From Marinobacterium halophilum (GTDB lineage: Bacteria > Pseudomonadota > Gammaproteobacteria > Pseudomonadales > Balneatricaceae): a DNA stretch of 64,000 nt. The position numbers and the translations under genes were made by a program. Shown here one piece after another: positions 1 to 6,608 of the stretch. Location of the stretch: the NCBI RefSeq assembly GCF_003014615.1, contig NZ_PYGI01000018.1:1-64000 (forward strand), written 5' to 3'. How positions within the stretch are numbered: position 1 is the first letter of the stretch; the number at the start of each line of letters is the position of its first letter. Below the pieces are notes generated by a model. That model made no database searches. It was given only the letters and a program-made list of their open reading frames with translations, and was not told the DNA's origin.

Positions 1-365
1 TGCCGACCTCGGGCATGCAGTTGATCACGCTCATGCAAGATCCGGTAGAACGTGGACTCTGACGCCAGATAGCATCCCCGATCAAGCTGATCCGCGACGA
101 TAAACGCCGGTGGGCGACTCCGGTACCGCGGCTGATTGCAGAGCGATATCACAGTCTCGCGCTCCTGCTCTGACAGTTTATTGTGCGGCATCGGTCTGGG
201 TACGACCGGCCGCTGATCGGCGCTCACCGCCTGATGTGCCGTCCAGCGCTGATAAGTGCGCACACTCAGGCTTAGCAAGGCACACGCCTTGACCAGCGAT
301 GCACCGTTACGCTGAGCCTCTTGGATCAGGCTAACGGCATGCTGGCGATCCGGGAGGCGGGTCAT
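1..365 (-). CDS. IS3-like transposase OrfB, N-terminal part (runs off window)
   Basis: The minus strand reads from an ATG at 365 to the window edge without a stop, giving about 121 residues that begin MTRLPDRQHAVSLIQEAQRN. The start overlaps the orfA stop (ATGA), the usual arrangement in this kind of two-ORF element. The visible part holds a helix-turn-helix-like N-terminus (LSLSVRTYQRWTAHQ) and the start of the region before the catalytic DDE domain (RYRSRPPAFIVADQLDRG). The catalytic residues lie outside the window, so whether the element is active cannot be judged. The family call rests on the orfA/orfB layout and is moderately sure. Confidence 0.75.
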   Translation of the reverse strand, partial: MTRLPDRQHAVSLIQEAQRNGASLVKACALLSLSVRTYQRWTAHQAVSADQRPVVPRPMPHNKLSEQERETVISLCNQPRYRSRPPAFIVADQLDRGCYLASESTFYRILHERDQLHARGR

Positions 366-862
366 TCGTCCTCGTTTTTGGGGCCCCAGATCGCCTCGGC
401 TTTTTTTGACAGGATCAACAGTGCAGCCGTTTCTGCCAGTGCTTTGTCCTTCCGGCGTAGATCCGCTTCCAACTGTTTGATCCGTTTGCGCTCAGCTTTG
501 CTGCTTTGGCGATGGTGCTTGGCCTGTTCATCGGCTTGGGCATTGGCCCCCATACAGGCGGCCTTCCAGGCTTCGATCTGTTCTGGATACACACCGTGCT
601 TACGGCAATACTCACTGAGCTCAGCTTCGCTCATCGGCGCGGTTTCAAGCACCATGCGAAACTTGTCTTCGCTGGTCCATTTATCGGGTGACGCTGAATT
701 GGACGGCAACACAACACCTCGTTTTCTGGCGGCTTTACGCCAATTGTACAGGGTGGCACTGCTGATGCCTTCCTGGCGGGCTAACTCAGCAACGGACAGG
801 CTATGAGGTGGTGCCATCTTCTGGAGAATAGCGGCTTTACGTTCTTCTGAGTAATGGGGCAT
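362..862 (-). CDS. IS3-like transposase OrfA (helix-turn-helix)
   Basis: This 166-residue protein carries two DNA-binding helix-turn-helix segments, one near residues 20-45 (VAELARQEGISSATLYNWRK) and one near 65-105. A basic, coiled-coil-like tail follows (KAERKRIKQLEADLRRKDKAL). It would bind the insertion sequence ends and act with OrfB in transposition. The length is closer to IS150-type OrfA than to the shorter IS3 or IS911 OrfA. The gene is intact. It lies just outside the flagellar cluster beside a tRNA gene, a common landing area for mobile DNA. Confidence 0.8.
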   Translation of the reverse strand: MPHYSEERKAAILQKMAPPHSLSVAELARQEGISSATLYNWRKAARKRGVVLPSNSASPDKWTSEDKFRMVLETAPMSEAELSEYCRKHGVYPEQIEAWKAACMGANAQADEQAKHHRQSSKAERKRIKQLEADLRRKDKALAETAALLILSKKAEAIWGPKNEDE

Positions 863-907
863 GGTTGTTGTCCTCTGAAATGTTCAGGTGACAACTACGC
901 TGACACA

Positions 908-1223
908 TAGGGTAGGCTGGAGAAGGCTTGAGTGTTGGTCAAGTGCTTGATACATGCGTAGAAGCATGGCGAGCATCATGATCAGAGTTCTCTGAAATAT
1001 TCAGAGGAGCTATAACCTGGGCGCAGATCTGCTGGGGTGTCGTTGTTAGCGGTGATTTTTACTGCTCAAAGTGCTTTTGAGCTTGAAGAATGAGTGGGTA
1101 GGTGAAACGTATGCAAGAGCAAGCAAAGGCAAAATCTTGGTGCGCATCTTGGTGCACTTTGGGTTTTTGGCTATTTTTACAGGTTAAACTGAACACGAAA
1201 TGTACGTAAGTCATTGTAATAAA
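908..1223. other. Intergenic region between IS end and tRNA-Arg
   Basis: No convincing gene was seen in these 316 bases. The region holds a palindrome (990-1006, CTCTGAAATATTCAGAG), a small hairpin (GCTCAAA at 1064-1070 pairing with TTTGAGC at 1076-1082) and two tandem 12-mers (1134-1157). Because it lies just downstream of a tRNA 3' end, it may be the remnant of an integrated element. No integrase gene remains. Confidence 0.5.
1134..1157. repeat. Two tandem 12-mers next to tRNA-Arg
   Basis: ATCTTGGTGCGC is followed directly by ATCTTGGTGCAC, one mismatch in twelve. The pair lies about 70 bases beyond the CCA end of tRNA-Arg, where arm-type integrase binding sites are often found in tRNA-targeting elements. 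The integrase link is inference. Confidence 0.6.
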
Positions 1224-1300
1224 TGGTGCCCCAGGCAGGACTCTAACCTGCGACCTGCCCCTTAGGAGGGGGCTGCTCTATACAACTGAGCTACTGAGGC
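1224..1300 (-). tRNA. tRNA-Arg(CCU), with U19-A56 in place of G19-C56
   Basis: The minus strand folds into a full cloverleaf: acceptor GCCTCAG/CTGGGGC, D stem GCTC/GAGC, anticodon stem GCCCC/GGGGC with loop CTCCTAA (anticodon CCT), T stem GCAGG/CCTGC, then A73 and an encoded CCA. A20, an arginine identity base, is present. The D loop reads AGTTGTATA and the T loop TTAGAGT, so the near-universal G19 and C56 are replaced by T and A, which can still pair. The gene begins 44 bases after the flgN stop on the same strand, so read-through from flgN is possible. Confidence 0.93.
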
Positions 1301-1344
1301 ATGATTTGAACGGGGAGGATTCTAACGGTCAACAGGCGTTTTGA

Positions 1345-1842
1345 CTAGGCTTTGCCAAGGCTACGTTGGCCTTCATAGCGACCCTTGTCACCTTTCTGGT
1401 CGTAGATGGAGTTGCCTTGTGCATGTCCCTGCAGCAATGCCAGCAGCTGGTCGTTGCTTTGCTTGCTGCGTAGCAGCACCTGTTCGTTGCGCTGGTTTTT
1501 AGTGCGGATTTCGTCAAGCACGGCTTCCAGCTGATGCCAGGCGTCTGTCATCACTTGGGCGTCGGGCTCGGCGATGCGGTTCAGCAAAGCCAGTACAGAG
1601 GCACGATCATGTGCAACCTGTTGCAGATCCAGCAGGCCGTTGCGTTCGCGAATGTTGCGGTCGATCGCCAGTAGACAGGTTTGCTTGTCCCGGTTACTGG
1701 CGTTCAGTGCATCCAGGGAACGTGCCTGCATCGCTTCCAGCTCGGTATCGAGCAGTGTCGTCAGTTCCTGTAACAGCTGAGTGCCCTGAACGATCAGGGT
1801 GTGCAGCTGTGATGCATATTCAGGTGAAATCGGTAAAGCCAT
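1345..1842 (-). CDS. flgN: Flagellar export chaperone FlgN
   Basis: This 165-residue, mostly helical protein matches FlgN, the cytoplasmic chaperone that keeps the hook-filament junction proteins FlgK and FlgL export-competent. The N-terminus (QLHTLIVQGTQLLQELTTLL) and the C-terminal IYDQKG motif are typical. It follows flgM by only eight bases, with no strong ribosome site of its own, so translational coupling is likely. Its substrates, flgK and flgL, lie about 12 kb away on the other strand. Confidence 0.93.
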   Translation of the reverse strand: MALPISPEYASQLHTLIVQGTQLLQELTTLLDTELEAMQARSLDALNASNRDKQTCLLAIDRNIRERNGLLDLQQVAHDRASVLALLNRIAEPDAQVMTDAWHQLEAVLDEIRTKNQRNEQVLLRSKQSNDQLLALLQGHAQGNSIYDQKGDKGRYEGQRSLGKA

Positions 1843-1850
1843 TCAGACAG

Positions 1851-2177
1851 TCAGCCCAGAAGTTTGTCAAATTGCAGCATACGTTCGGCAACGCGTTCGT
1901 TATCAATCTTGTAGCTTCCGCTGTCGATGGCTGCCTTGATCTGTGCGACCCGATCAGTATCGACATCGGCACTACTGTCTTGCTTGCCGACGGAACGCTG
2001 AAGCGCCTGAGCCGTATCACTGATACGTACGGTATCACTGATGTCGGGCTTGGACGTCTGCATATTTGCAGATCCTGGCGTTTGCGCATTGCCTGGTGTC
2101 TGCTGCTCACTGACTTTACCACGGTTGCCGGCCGCGGGGGCGGGTGACATGCCGGGAAAATCGATAGCCATGTTCAA
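1851..2177 (-). CDS. flgM: Anti-sigma-28 factor FlgM
   Basis: This 108-residue protein has a Pro/Gly/Ala/Gln-rich, probably disordered N-terminal half. The C-terminal half (residues about 50-108) carries the FliA-binding helices (VAQIKAAIDSGSYKIDNERV). FlgM binds FliA until the hook is complete and is then exported, releasing FliA for filament genes. A sigma-28 motif lies 28-54 bases upstream, so FlgM production appears FliA-dependent, a feedback loop known in many bacteria. The gene sits between flgA and flgN on the minus strand. Confidence 0.95.
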   Translation of the reverse strand: MNMAIDFPGMSPAPAAGNRGKVSEQQTPGNAQTPGSANMQTSKPDISDTVRISDTAQALQRSVGKQDSSADVDTDRVAQIKAAIDSGSYKIDNERVAERMLQFDKLLG

Positions 2178-2204
2178 TTACCTCGCAATCTGTTCTGTGC
2201 AAAG

Positions 2205-2231
2205 GTATCGGGCACCTTGAAGAAAACTTTA
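2205..2231 (-). promoter_or_regulatory. Sigma-28 (FliA) promoter of flgM
   Basis: On the minus strand a perfect -35 element TAAAGTTT (2224-2231) is followed after 11 bases by CCCGATAC (2205-2212). The latter matches six of eight positions of the GCCGATAA consensus. The spacing is canonical, and the flgM ATG lies about 27 bases downstream. Confidence 0.85.
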
Positions 2232-2258
2232 GTATTTTTTGCCGGTGATCAATAAATA

Positions 2259-2283
2259 CCGTCAGTATAGCGAAAGCTGACGG
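2259..2283 (-). terminator. Hairpin between flgA and flgM
   Basis: CCGTCAG (2259-2265) pairs with CTGACGG (2277-2283) across an 11-base loop. On the minus strand it follows flgA and is trailed by TATTTATTG, a weak U tract, so it may be an inefficient terminator ahead of the flgM promoter. Confidence 0.45.
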
Positions 2284-2292
2284 CCACGGCGA

Positions 2293-3033
2293 TCAGGGTA
2301 CCTGGACCCGACCGCTGGCCGTGACGCGTGCGCGAATAACAGTGCCCGAGCGGCGATTGGTGACATCGATCATCTCGCCGATACGGCCATCTTCCTCGGC
2401 CGTGCCTTCTGTGCGGATCAGTATAGTGCCACGTCGTGCTTCGATAATGACCGCATCGCCGCGGCTTACAGCGTTGGCCAGGGTCAGCATGCGCGGTGTG
2501 ATAACACTGTCAGCGCTGATGTCGATACGGGCAATACGGCCGGTCACGTCCTGTTGACGGTGAAAGTAGTCACCCCTTAATGAAGCAATGTCATGCTCAC
2601 GCAACTGCAACAGTCCTGGCCGAATGCGACTACCTTTCAGGATAGGGCTGGAGGCCGTGACGATCGTTTTGAAGACATTGACCTTGCCGGTGACGAATAA
2701 ACTCCAGCGCGGTGTCGAACAGCTGACCTTTGCAGTCATGCGTGCGCCGCTGTGAAACGGGATGTTGATAGCCAATGGGTGCCTGCAAGGAGAGAGCTGC
2801 AGTTGTCGGTTGACCGGGTTCAGCTGGACCTCGACGCGACTGTCTGGCACTTTTTCGGTAAAGTGTTGTTTAATGGCTTCAGTTACCTGTTGTTTGATTT
2901 GGATTGAGGTATCGTCAGCGAATGCGGAAAAGGAATGCATTAATCCGCAGACTATGGCAAAAACGGCGGCAACTGGTGTTAAAGTATTGTGATTCACGCG
3001 GGTGTCCTGGCTGTCCAGCCGGGCTAAACTCAT
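2293..3033 (-). CDS. flgA: P-ring assembly chaperone FlgA
   Basis: This 246-residue secreted protein has an N-terminal hydrophobic signal segment (VAAVFAIVCGLMHSFSAFA, cleavage about residue 40) and a C-terminal SAF/FlgA domain (residues about 120-245, including LKGSRIRPGLLQLREHDIAS). In the periplasm FlgA helps FlgI assemble into the P ring. The ATG at 3033 has a GAGG ribosome site ten bases upstream. A GTG near 2994 would give a shorter leader and cannot be excluded. The gene is divergent from cheV with only 28 bases between the start codons. Confidence 0.92.
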   Translation of the reverse strand: MSLARLDSQDTRVNHNTLTPVAAVFAIVCGLMHSFSAFADDTSIQIKQQVTEAIKQHFTEKVPDSRVEVQLNPVNRQLQLSPCRHPLAINIPFHSGARMTAKVSCSTPRWSLFVTGKVNVFKTIVTASSPILKGSRIRPGLLQLREHDIASLRGDYFHRQQDVTGRIARIDISADSVITPRMLTLANAVSRGDAVIIEARRGTILIRTEGTAEEDGRIGEMIDVTNRRSGTVIRARVTASGRVQVP

Positions 3034-3061
3034 CGTTAGTGACCTCGGGGTTGGTTAGATC

Positions 3062-4000
3062 ATGTCAGGGATCCTGGATACTGTAAACCTGCGTACGCAG
3101 ATGGTAGGGCAGAACCGTTTGGAGCTGTTGCTCTTCGGGCTGGAAACCAATCAACGATATGGCATCAATGTCTTCAAAGTCCGCGAAGTGCTGCAGTGCC
3201 CTGAGTTGACTGAAGTGCCGCGCCAGACAACGGCCATCAAGGGGATGGCGCATATCCGTGGTGAAACCATACCGGTGCTGGACCTATCCGAAGCGATTGG
3301 TCGCCACCCCATCCCCGATGAGGACCTGAGCAAAACGTTTCTGATTGTTGCCGAATATAACCGTCGTACGCTGGCGTTTATGGTACGCAAGGTCGATCGT
3401 ATCCTGAATACGCAGTGGGATCAGATTATGGCTCCACCGAAGGAGATCGGCACGGAGAATTACCTGACGGCCGTATTTGAATACGAAGGGAAATTGGTCG
3501 AGATACTTGATGTTGAGCAGATTCTGGCCGATCTTTACCCTATGCCGACGGATGTCAGCGACGAAGTGGCAACCAGTGAAGTGCGTGCCCGGGCGCGTGA
3601 GCACCATGTGCTGATTGTCGATGACTCGGCAGTTGCGCGTAACCAGATGCAACGTAGCCTTGAAGATCTTGGTGTAAAAGTGTCAGTGGCCAATAATGGC
3701 CGTCAGGCTCTGTCCTTGCTCAAGGGGTTGTTGGACAAGGATATCAGTGTCGAGAAGCTGTTTCTGATGGTGATCTCCGATATTGAAATGCCTGAAATGG
3801 ATGGTTACACCCTCACTTCCATGATTCGTGAAGATCAGCGCATGTCCGGTTTGCACGTAGTACTGCATACCTCACTGAGTGGTGGCTTCAATGTGTCGAT
3901 GGTGAAAAAGGTGGGGGCTGATGGCTTCCTCGCCAAATTTAACCCCAATGAACTGGCGGGTGTGGTCGTCAATCGTATCCGCCAAGTCGAACAGGGATGA
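3062..4000 (+). CDS. cheV: Chemotaxis coupling protein CheV (CheW-REC fusion)
   Basis: Residues about 15-160 form a CheW-like coupling domain (GINVFKVREVLQCPELTEVP, GMAHIRGETIPVLDL). Residues about 180-310 form a receiver domain with acidic residues D187/D188 and phospho-acceptor D240 in ISDIEMPEMDG. CheV links receptors to CheA and its phosphorylation is thought to aid adaptation. The 312-residue length is normal. The gene is followed by cheR, 15 bases away, and is divergent from flgA; no clear promoter motif was found in the 28-base gap. Confidence 0.95.
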   Translation: MSGILDTVNLRTQMVGQNRLELLLFGLETNQRYGINVFKVREVLQCPELTEVPRQTTAIKGMAHIRGETIPVLDLSEAIGRHPIPDEDLSKTFLIVAEYNRRTLAFMVRKVDRILNTQWDQIMAPPKEIGTENYLTAVFEYEGKLVEILDVEQILADLYPMPTDVSDEVATSEVRARAREHHVLIVDDSAVARNQMQRSLEDLGVKVSVANNGRQALSLLKGLLDKDISVEKLFLMVISDIEMPEMDGYTLTSMIREDQRMSGLHVVLHTSLSGGFNVSMVKKVGADGFLAKFNPNELAGVVVNRIRQVEQG

Positions 4001-4015
4001 TGGGAGTAAGACTGG

Positions 4016-4855
4016 GTGACTAGCAGCTTTAGTATCACGCCTGCCGAGTTTCGGGAGTTCAGCACGTTTCTTGAGAAAAGCTGCGGTATTTTGCTGGCAG
4101 AACACAAGCAGTACCTGGTGCAGAGCCGTCTCGGCAAAATCATGCAGCAACAGGGCTGCACCAATCTGAATGAATTGGTCACCCGGTTGAATCGGCCGGG
4201 CGGCGGTACCCTGAAAGAGCAGGTCATCGATGCGATGACCACCAACGAAACACTGTGGTTTCGTGATATACACCCGTACGAAATTTTGCGTAACAAACTG
4301 TTGCCCGAGCTTCATGCCAGTAGCCGTTTTCAGAAGCTGCGGATCTGGTCGGCGGCCTGTTCAACGGGGCAGGAGCCATACTCAATCAGTATGGTGATCG
4401 ACGAGTTCAAGCAGCAGACACCGGGTGCGTTTTCATCCGGCGAAGAGATATTGGCGACTGATATTTCGTCTACTGTCCTGGATCAGGCCCGTCGGGGTGA
4501 GTACGAGATGTTGGCATTGGGGCGCGGCTTGTCTCAGGATCGTCTGCACAAATTTTTTCAGTCCACTGAAAGCGGTAGCTGGACAATAGCGCCCAAGATA
4601 AAAAGTCGAGTACGCTTTCAGAGCATGAACTTGCTTGGCCCTTACGGTGCGCTAGGGCAGTTTGATCTGATTTTCATCCGCAATGTACTGATCTACTTTT
4701 CTTCCGACGTGAAGCTGGAAATTCTGCGCAAGATGCATCGTCAATTGCGGCCGGGCGGTTACCTGCTGCTGGGCGCCTCAGAGTCTCTGTCCGGCTTGTC
4801 CGACCTCTACAAAATGATTCATTGCCGCCCCGGCATTATCTATCAGGCGATCTGA
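4016..4855 (+). CDS. cheR: Chemoreceptor glutamate methyltransferase CheR
   Basis: This 279-residue protein has the CheR N-terminal helical domain (FSTFLEKSCGILLAEHKQYL) and the SAM-binding C-terminal domain, with motif IWSAACSTGQEPYS near residues 110-125 and FDLIFIRNVLIYF near 215-230. It methylates receptor glutamates in chemotaxis adaptation. The start is a GTG at 4016, preceded by GGGAG. It directly follows cheV, in the order common in Pseudomonas-type flagellar clusters, ahead of flgB. A hairpin terminator follows. Confidence 0.95.
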   Translation: MTSSFSITPAEFREFSTFLEKSCGILLAEHKQYLVQSRLGKIMQQQGCTNLNELVTRLNRPGGGTLKEQVIDAMTTNETLWFRDIHPYEILRNKLLPELHASSRFQKLRIWSAACSTGQEPYSISMVIDEFKQQTPGAFSSGEEILATDISSTVLDQARRGEYEMLALGRGLSQDRLHKFFQSTESGSWTIAPKIKSRVRFQSMNLLGPYGALGQFDLIFIRNVLIYFSSDVKLEILRKMHRQLRPGGYLLLGASESLSGLSDLYKMIHCRPGIIYQAI

Positions 4856-4860
4856 CTCGG

Positions 4861-4890
4861 GCGGCAAGGCTGCGATGGCCTTGCCGCTTT
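4861..4890 (+). terminator. Terminator after cheR
   Basis: A perfect ten-base stem GCGGCAAGGC/GCCTTGCCGC with a seven-base loop is followed by only three T residues. A related ATGGCTTTGCCGCTTTT stretch follows directly at about 4896-4912. It lies six bases past the cheR stop. Confidence 0.65.
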
Positions 4891-4994
4891 GCCGGTATGG
4901 CTTTGCCGCTTTTGCCCACCACTGTCCCTTTTCTTGTATCCTGATTCTCTCTCGCGACCTTCCCGCACCCTATAAAACGCAGTAGCTCCTAACT

Positions 4995-5010
4995 TGGCAT
5001 ATGAATTGCA
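4995..5010 (+). promoter_or_regulatory. Sigma-54 promoter of flgB
   Basis: TGGCAT, five bases, TTGCA matches the -24/-12 consensus with exact spacing. Transcription would start near 5021, about 32 bases before the flgB ATG. FleR is the expected activator by analogy with Pseudomonas. Confidence 0.85.
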
Positions 5011-5052
5011 TTGTTTTATGTGCAATCAAATTCTTGCAGTTGGGAGAGCTAC

Positions 5053-5454
5053 ATGGCGGTCAATTTCGATTCAGCACTGGGTATTCACGATGATGCACTG
5101 GCATTGCGTGCGCGTCGTGCCGAAGTGCTGGCCAACAATATTGCCAATGCTGACACTCCCAACTTCAAGGCGCGTGATCTCGACTTTGCCTCTGTTTTGG
5201 CGGGTGAAACTTCGAGTCAGTACAGCCTGTCGCTGGCGCAGACCGAAACCGGTCATCAGGATGAGTTCCTGTCACCGGATACCGCCGCCGACCTGCTGTT
5301 CCGTACGCCCAATCAGCCTTCCGTTGATGGCAATACGGTCGAAGTGCAGGAAGAGATGGCGCGCTATAGCGATAACGCCATCCGTTATCAGGCGTCCTTT
5401 CAGTTTCTGAACAGCAAGTTCCAGGGGCTGGTTCGTGCGATCAAGGGTGAATAA
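5053..5454 (+). CDS. flgB: Flagellar proximal rod protein FlgB
   Basis: This 133-residue rod protein has the conserved N-terminal segment RAEVLANNIANADTPNFKARD and a C-terminal amphipathic helix (YSDNAIRYQASFQFLNSKFQGL). FlgB is part of the rod spanning the periplasm. The ATG at 5053 is chosen because GGGAGAG lies a few bases upstream and the protein then begins MAVNFDSALG, as in homologues. An upstream in-frame ATG at 5011 falls at or before the predicted transcription start. First gene of flgBCDE. Confidence 0.96.
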   Translation: MAVNFDSALGIHDDALALRARRAEVLANNIANADTPNFKARDLDFASVLAGETSSQYSLSLAQTETGHQDEFLSPDTAADLLFRTPNQPSVDGNTVEVQEEMARYSDNAIRYQASFQFLNSKFQGLVRAIKGE

Positions 5455-5456
5455 GC

Positions 5457-5891
5457 ATGTCATTGAGTAATGTTTTCAATATTGCCGGTTCCGCCATGAC
5501 GGCACAGACCGTTCGCCTTAATACCACGGCGAGTAACCTGGCCAACGCCGAGAGCGTGAGTTCCAGCGAGGTGGATACCTACCGCGCGCGCAAGCCGATC
5601 TTTGCCGTTAAAGAGATTGCGCCTGAACAGTTGCCGGAAGCGTACCGCTCACTCGTGCCGGGGCAGGGTGTTGAAGTGCAGGAGGTGGTCGAGAGTGATT
5701 CACCACTGCGCATGGCATATGAGCCCAATCATCCGATGGCGGACGAGCAGGGCTACGTCTGGTATCCCAACGTCAATGTGGTGGAGGAGATGGCAGACAT
5801 GATATCGGCTTCGCGCTCCTTCCAAATCAATGCCGATATTATGAATACGGCCAAACAAATGCTGCAGCGTACGCTTACGCTGGGGCAATAA
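5457..5891 (+). CDS. flgC: Flagellar proximal rod protein FlgC
   Basis: This 144-residue rod protein has the N-terminal rod signature MTAQTVRLNTTASNLANAES and the C-terminal helix SASRSFQINADIMNTAKQML that is shared by axial proteins and packs in the inner tube. The start lies two bases after the flgB stop, so translation is probably coupled. Length and motifs are normal for the family. Confidence 0.96.
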   Translation: MSLSNVFNIAGSAMTAQTVRLNTTASNLANAESVSSSEVDTYRARKPIFAVKEIAPEQLPEAYRSLVPGQGVEVQEVVESDSPLRMAYEPNHPMADEQGYVWYPNVNVVEEMADMISASRSFQINADIMNTAKQMLQRTLTLGQ

Positions 5892-5912
5892 GGCTGTTGA
5901 GAGGATAGCGCC

Positions 5913-6593
5913 ATGAGTAACGTAAACGGCGTCGGCAGTAACATCTTCGACCAGATCAATCAGGCGAACCAGAGCCAGGCCAAACCGCAGGCCGGCAAGT
6001 CTGAAGACAGTGAGATGTTCATGAAACTGCTGATCGCGCAGCTGCAGAATCAGGACCCGTCGAGCCCGGCGGACCCGGCTGACTTTATGCAGCAGATCAC
6101 CAACCTGAGCAGTGTCGAAAGCATTCAGAACCTGTCCGCCACCATGGAAAACATGAGCAACACCATGCTCAGCAGTCAGGCAGCCTTGCAGGCTTCGTCG
6201 ATGGTGGGGCAACGCGCTTACGTGAACACCAATATCGCTCAGTTGTATGAGGAAGAGGGGTATGTGGATGGTTTGGTGAGTTTGGAGCAAAGCGCCAGCG
6301 ACGTGCGGATCAGTATTTATGATGCAAGTGGTACCAAGGTTGATGAAGTGAGCATGGGTGCACAGCCGCCCGGCGATCATAACTTTGTCTGGCAGGCGGG
6401 GCCGGGTGTGCCGCCAGGTAACTACCGCATCGTTGCCGAGACTCCCATGGGAGCTGAAGGCAAGTATGAGGAAGTGGCAACCTACATGGGCTTCAACATC
6501 AATAGCGTCACTCTGGGGCAGAACGGGATCGGTATGAAGGTGAATACCGCGATCGGTTCTATCGATATGAGTGATGTGAAACAGCTCGGTTAA
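5913..6593 (+). CDS. flgD: Hook-capping protein FlgD
   Basis: This 226-residue scaffold caps the growing hook and is replaced by FlgK. Residues about 28-105 hold the conserved N-terminal region (FMKLLIAQLQNQDPSSPADP), followed by a Tudor-like/FNIII pair (residues about 110-215) with typical GDHNFVWQAG and GNYRIVAE segments. An AGAGGA ribosome site precedes the ATG. It lies between flgC and flgE as usual. Confidence 0.95.
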   Translation: MSNVNGVGSNIFDQINQANQSQAKPQAGKSEDSEMFMKLLIAQLQNQDPSSPADPADFMQQITNLSSVESIQNLSATMENMSNTMLSSQAALQASSMVGQRAYVNTNIAQLYEEEGYVDGLVSLEQSASDVRISIYDASGTKVDEVSMGAQPPGDHNFVWQAGPGVPPGNYRIVAETPMGAEGKYEEVATYMGFNINSVTLGQNGIGMKVNTAIGSIDMSDVKQLG

Positions 6594-6608
6594 GCGAGGA
6601 AGAGAACA

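Larger units (their letters stand above)
1..907 (-). mobile_element. Insertion sequence, right part (IS3-like, orfA+orfB)
   Basis: Two overlapping transposase ORFs read leftward and continue past position 1. A probable outer end lies near 904-907: read on the minus strand the DNA begins TGTGTCAGCGTAGTTGTCAC, starting with TG as IS3-family ends do, about 45 bases before orfA. The other end is outside the window, so neither the terminal inverted repeat nor a target duplication could be confirmed. Confidence 0.65.

Noticed and set aside
321-806. 161-residue plus-strand ORF over the transposase genes
   Set aside because: Antisense to orfA/orfB, Ser/Leu-rich, and orfA has a clear helix-turn-helix.
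1305-1333. Sigma-70 promoter for tRNA-Arg (TTGACC-N17-TCAAAT, minus strand)
   Set aside because: The -10 element would lie only four bases before the mature tRNA 5' end, so transcription would begin inside the tRNA.
5011-5052. Longer FlgB start at 5011
   Set aside because: It lies upstream of the predicted sigma-54 transcription start and lacks a ribosome site; the ATG at 5053 fits both.
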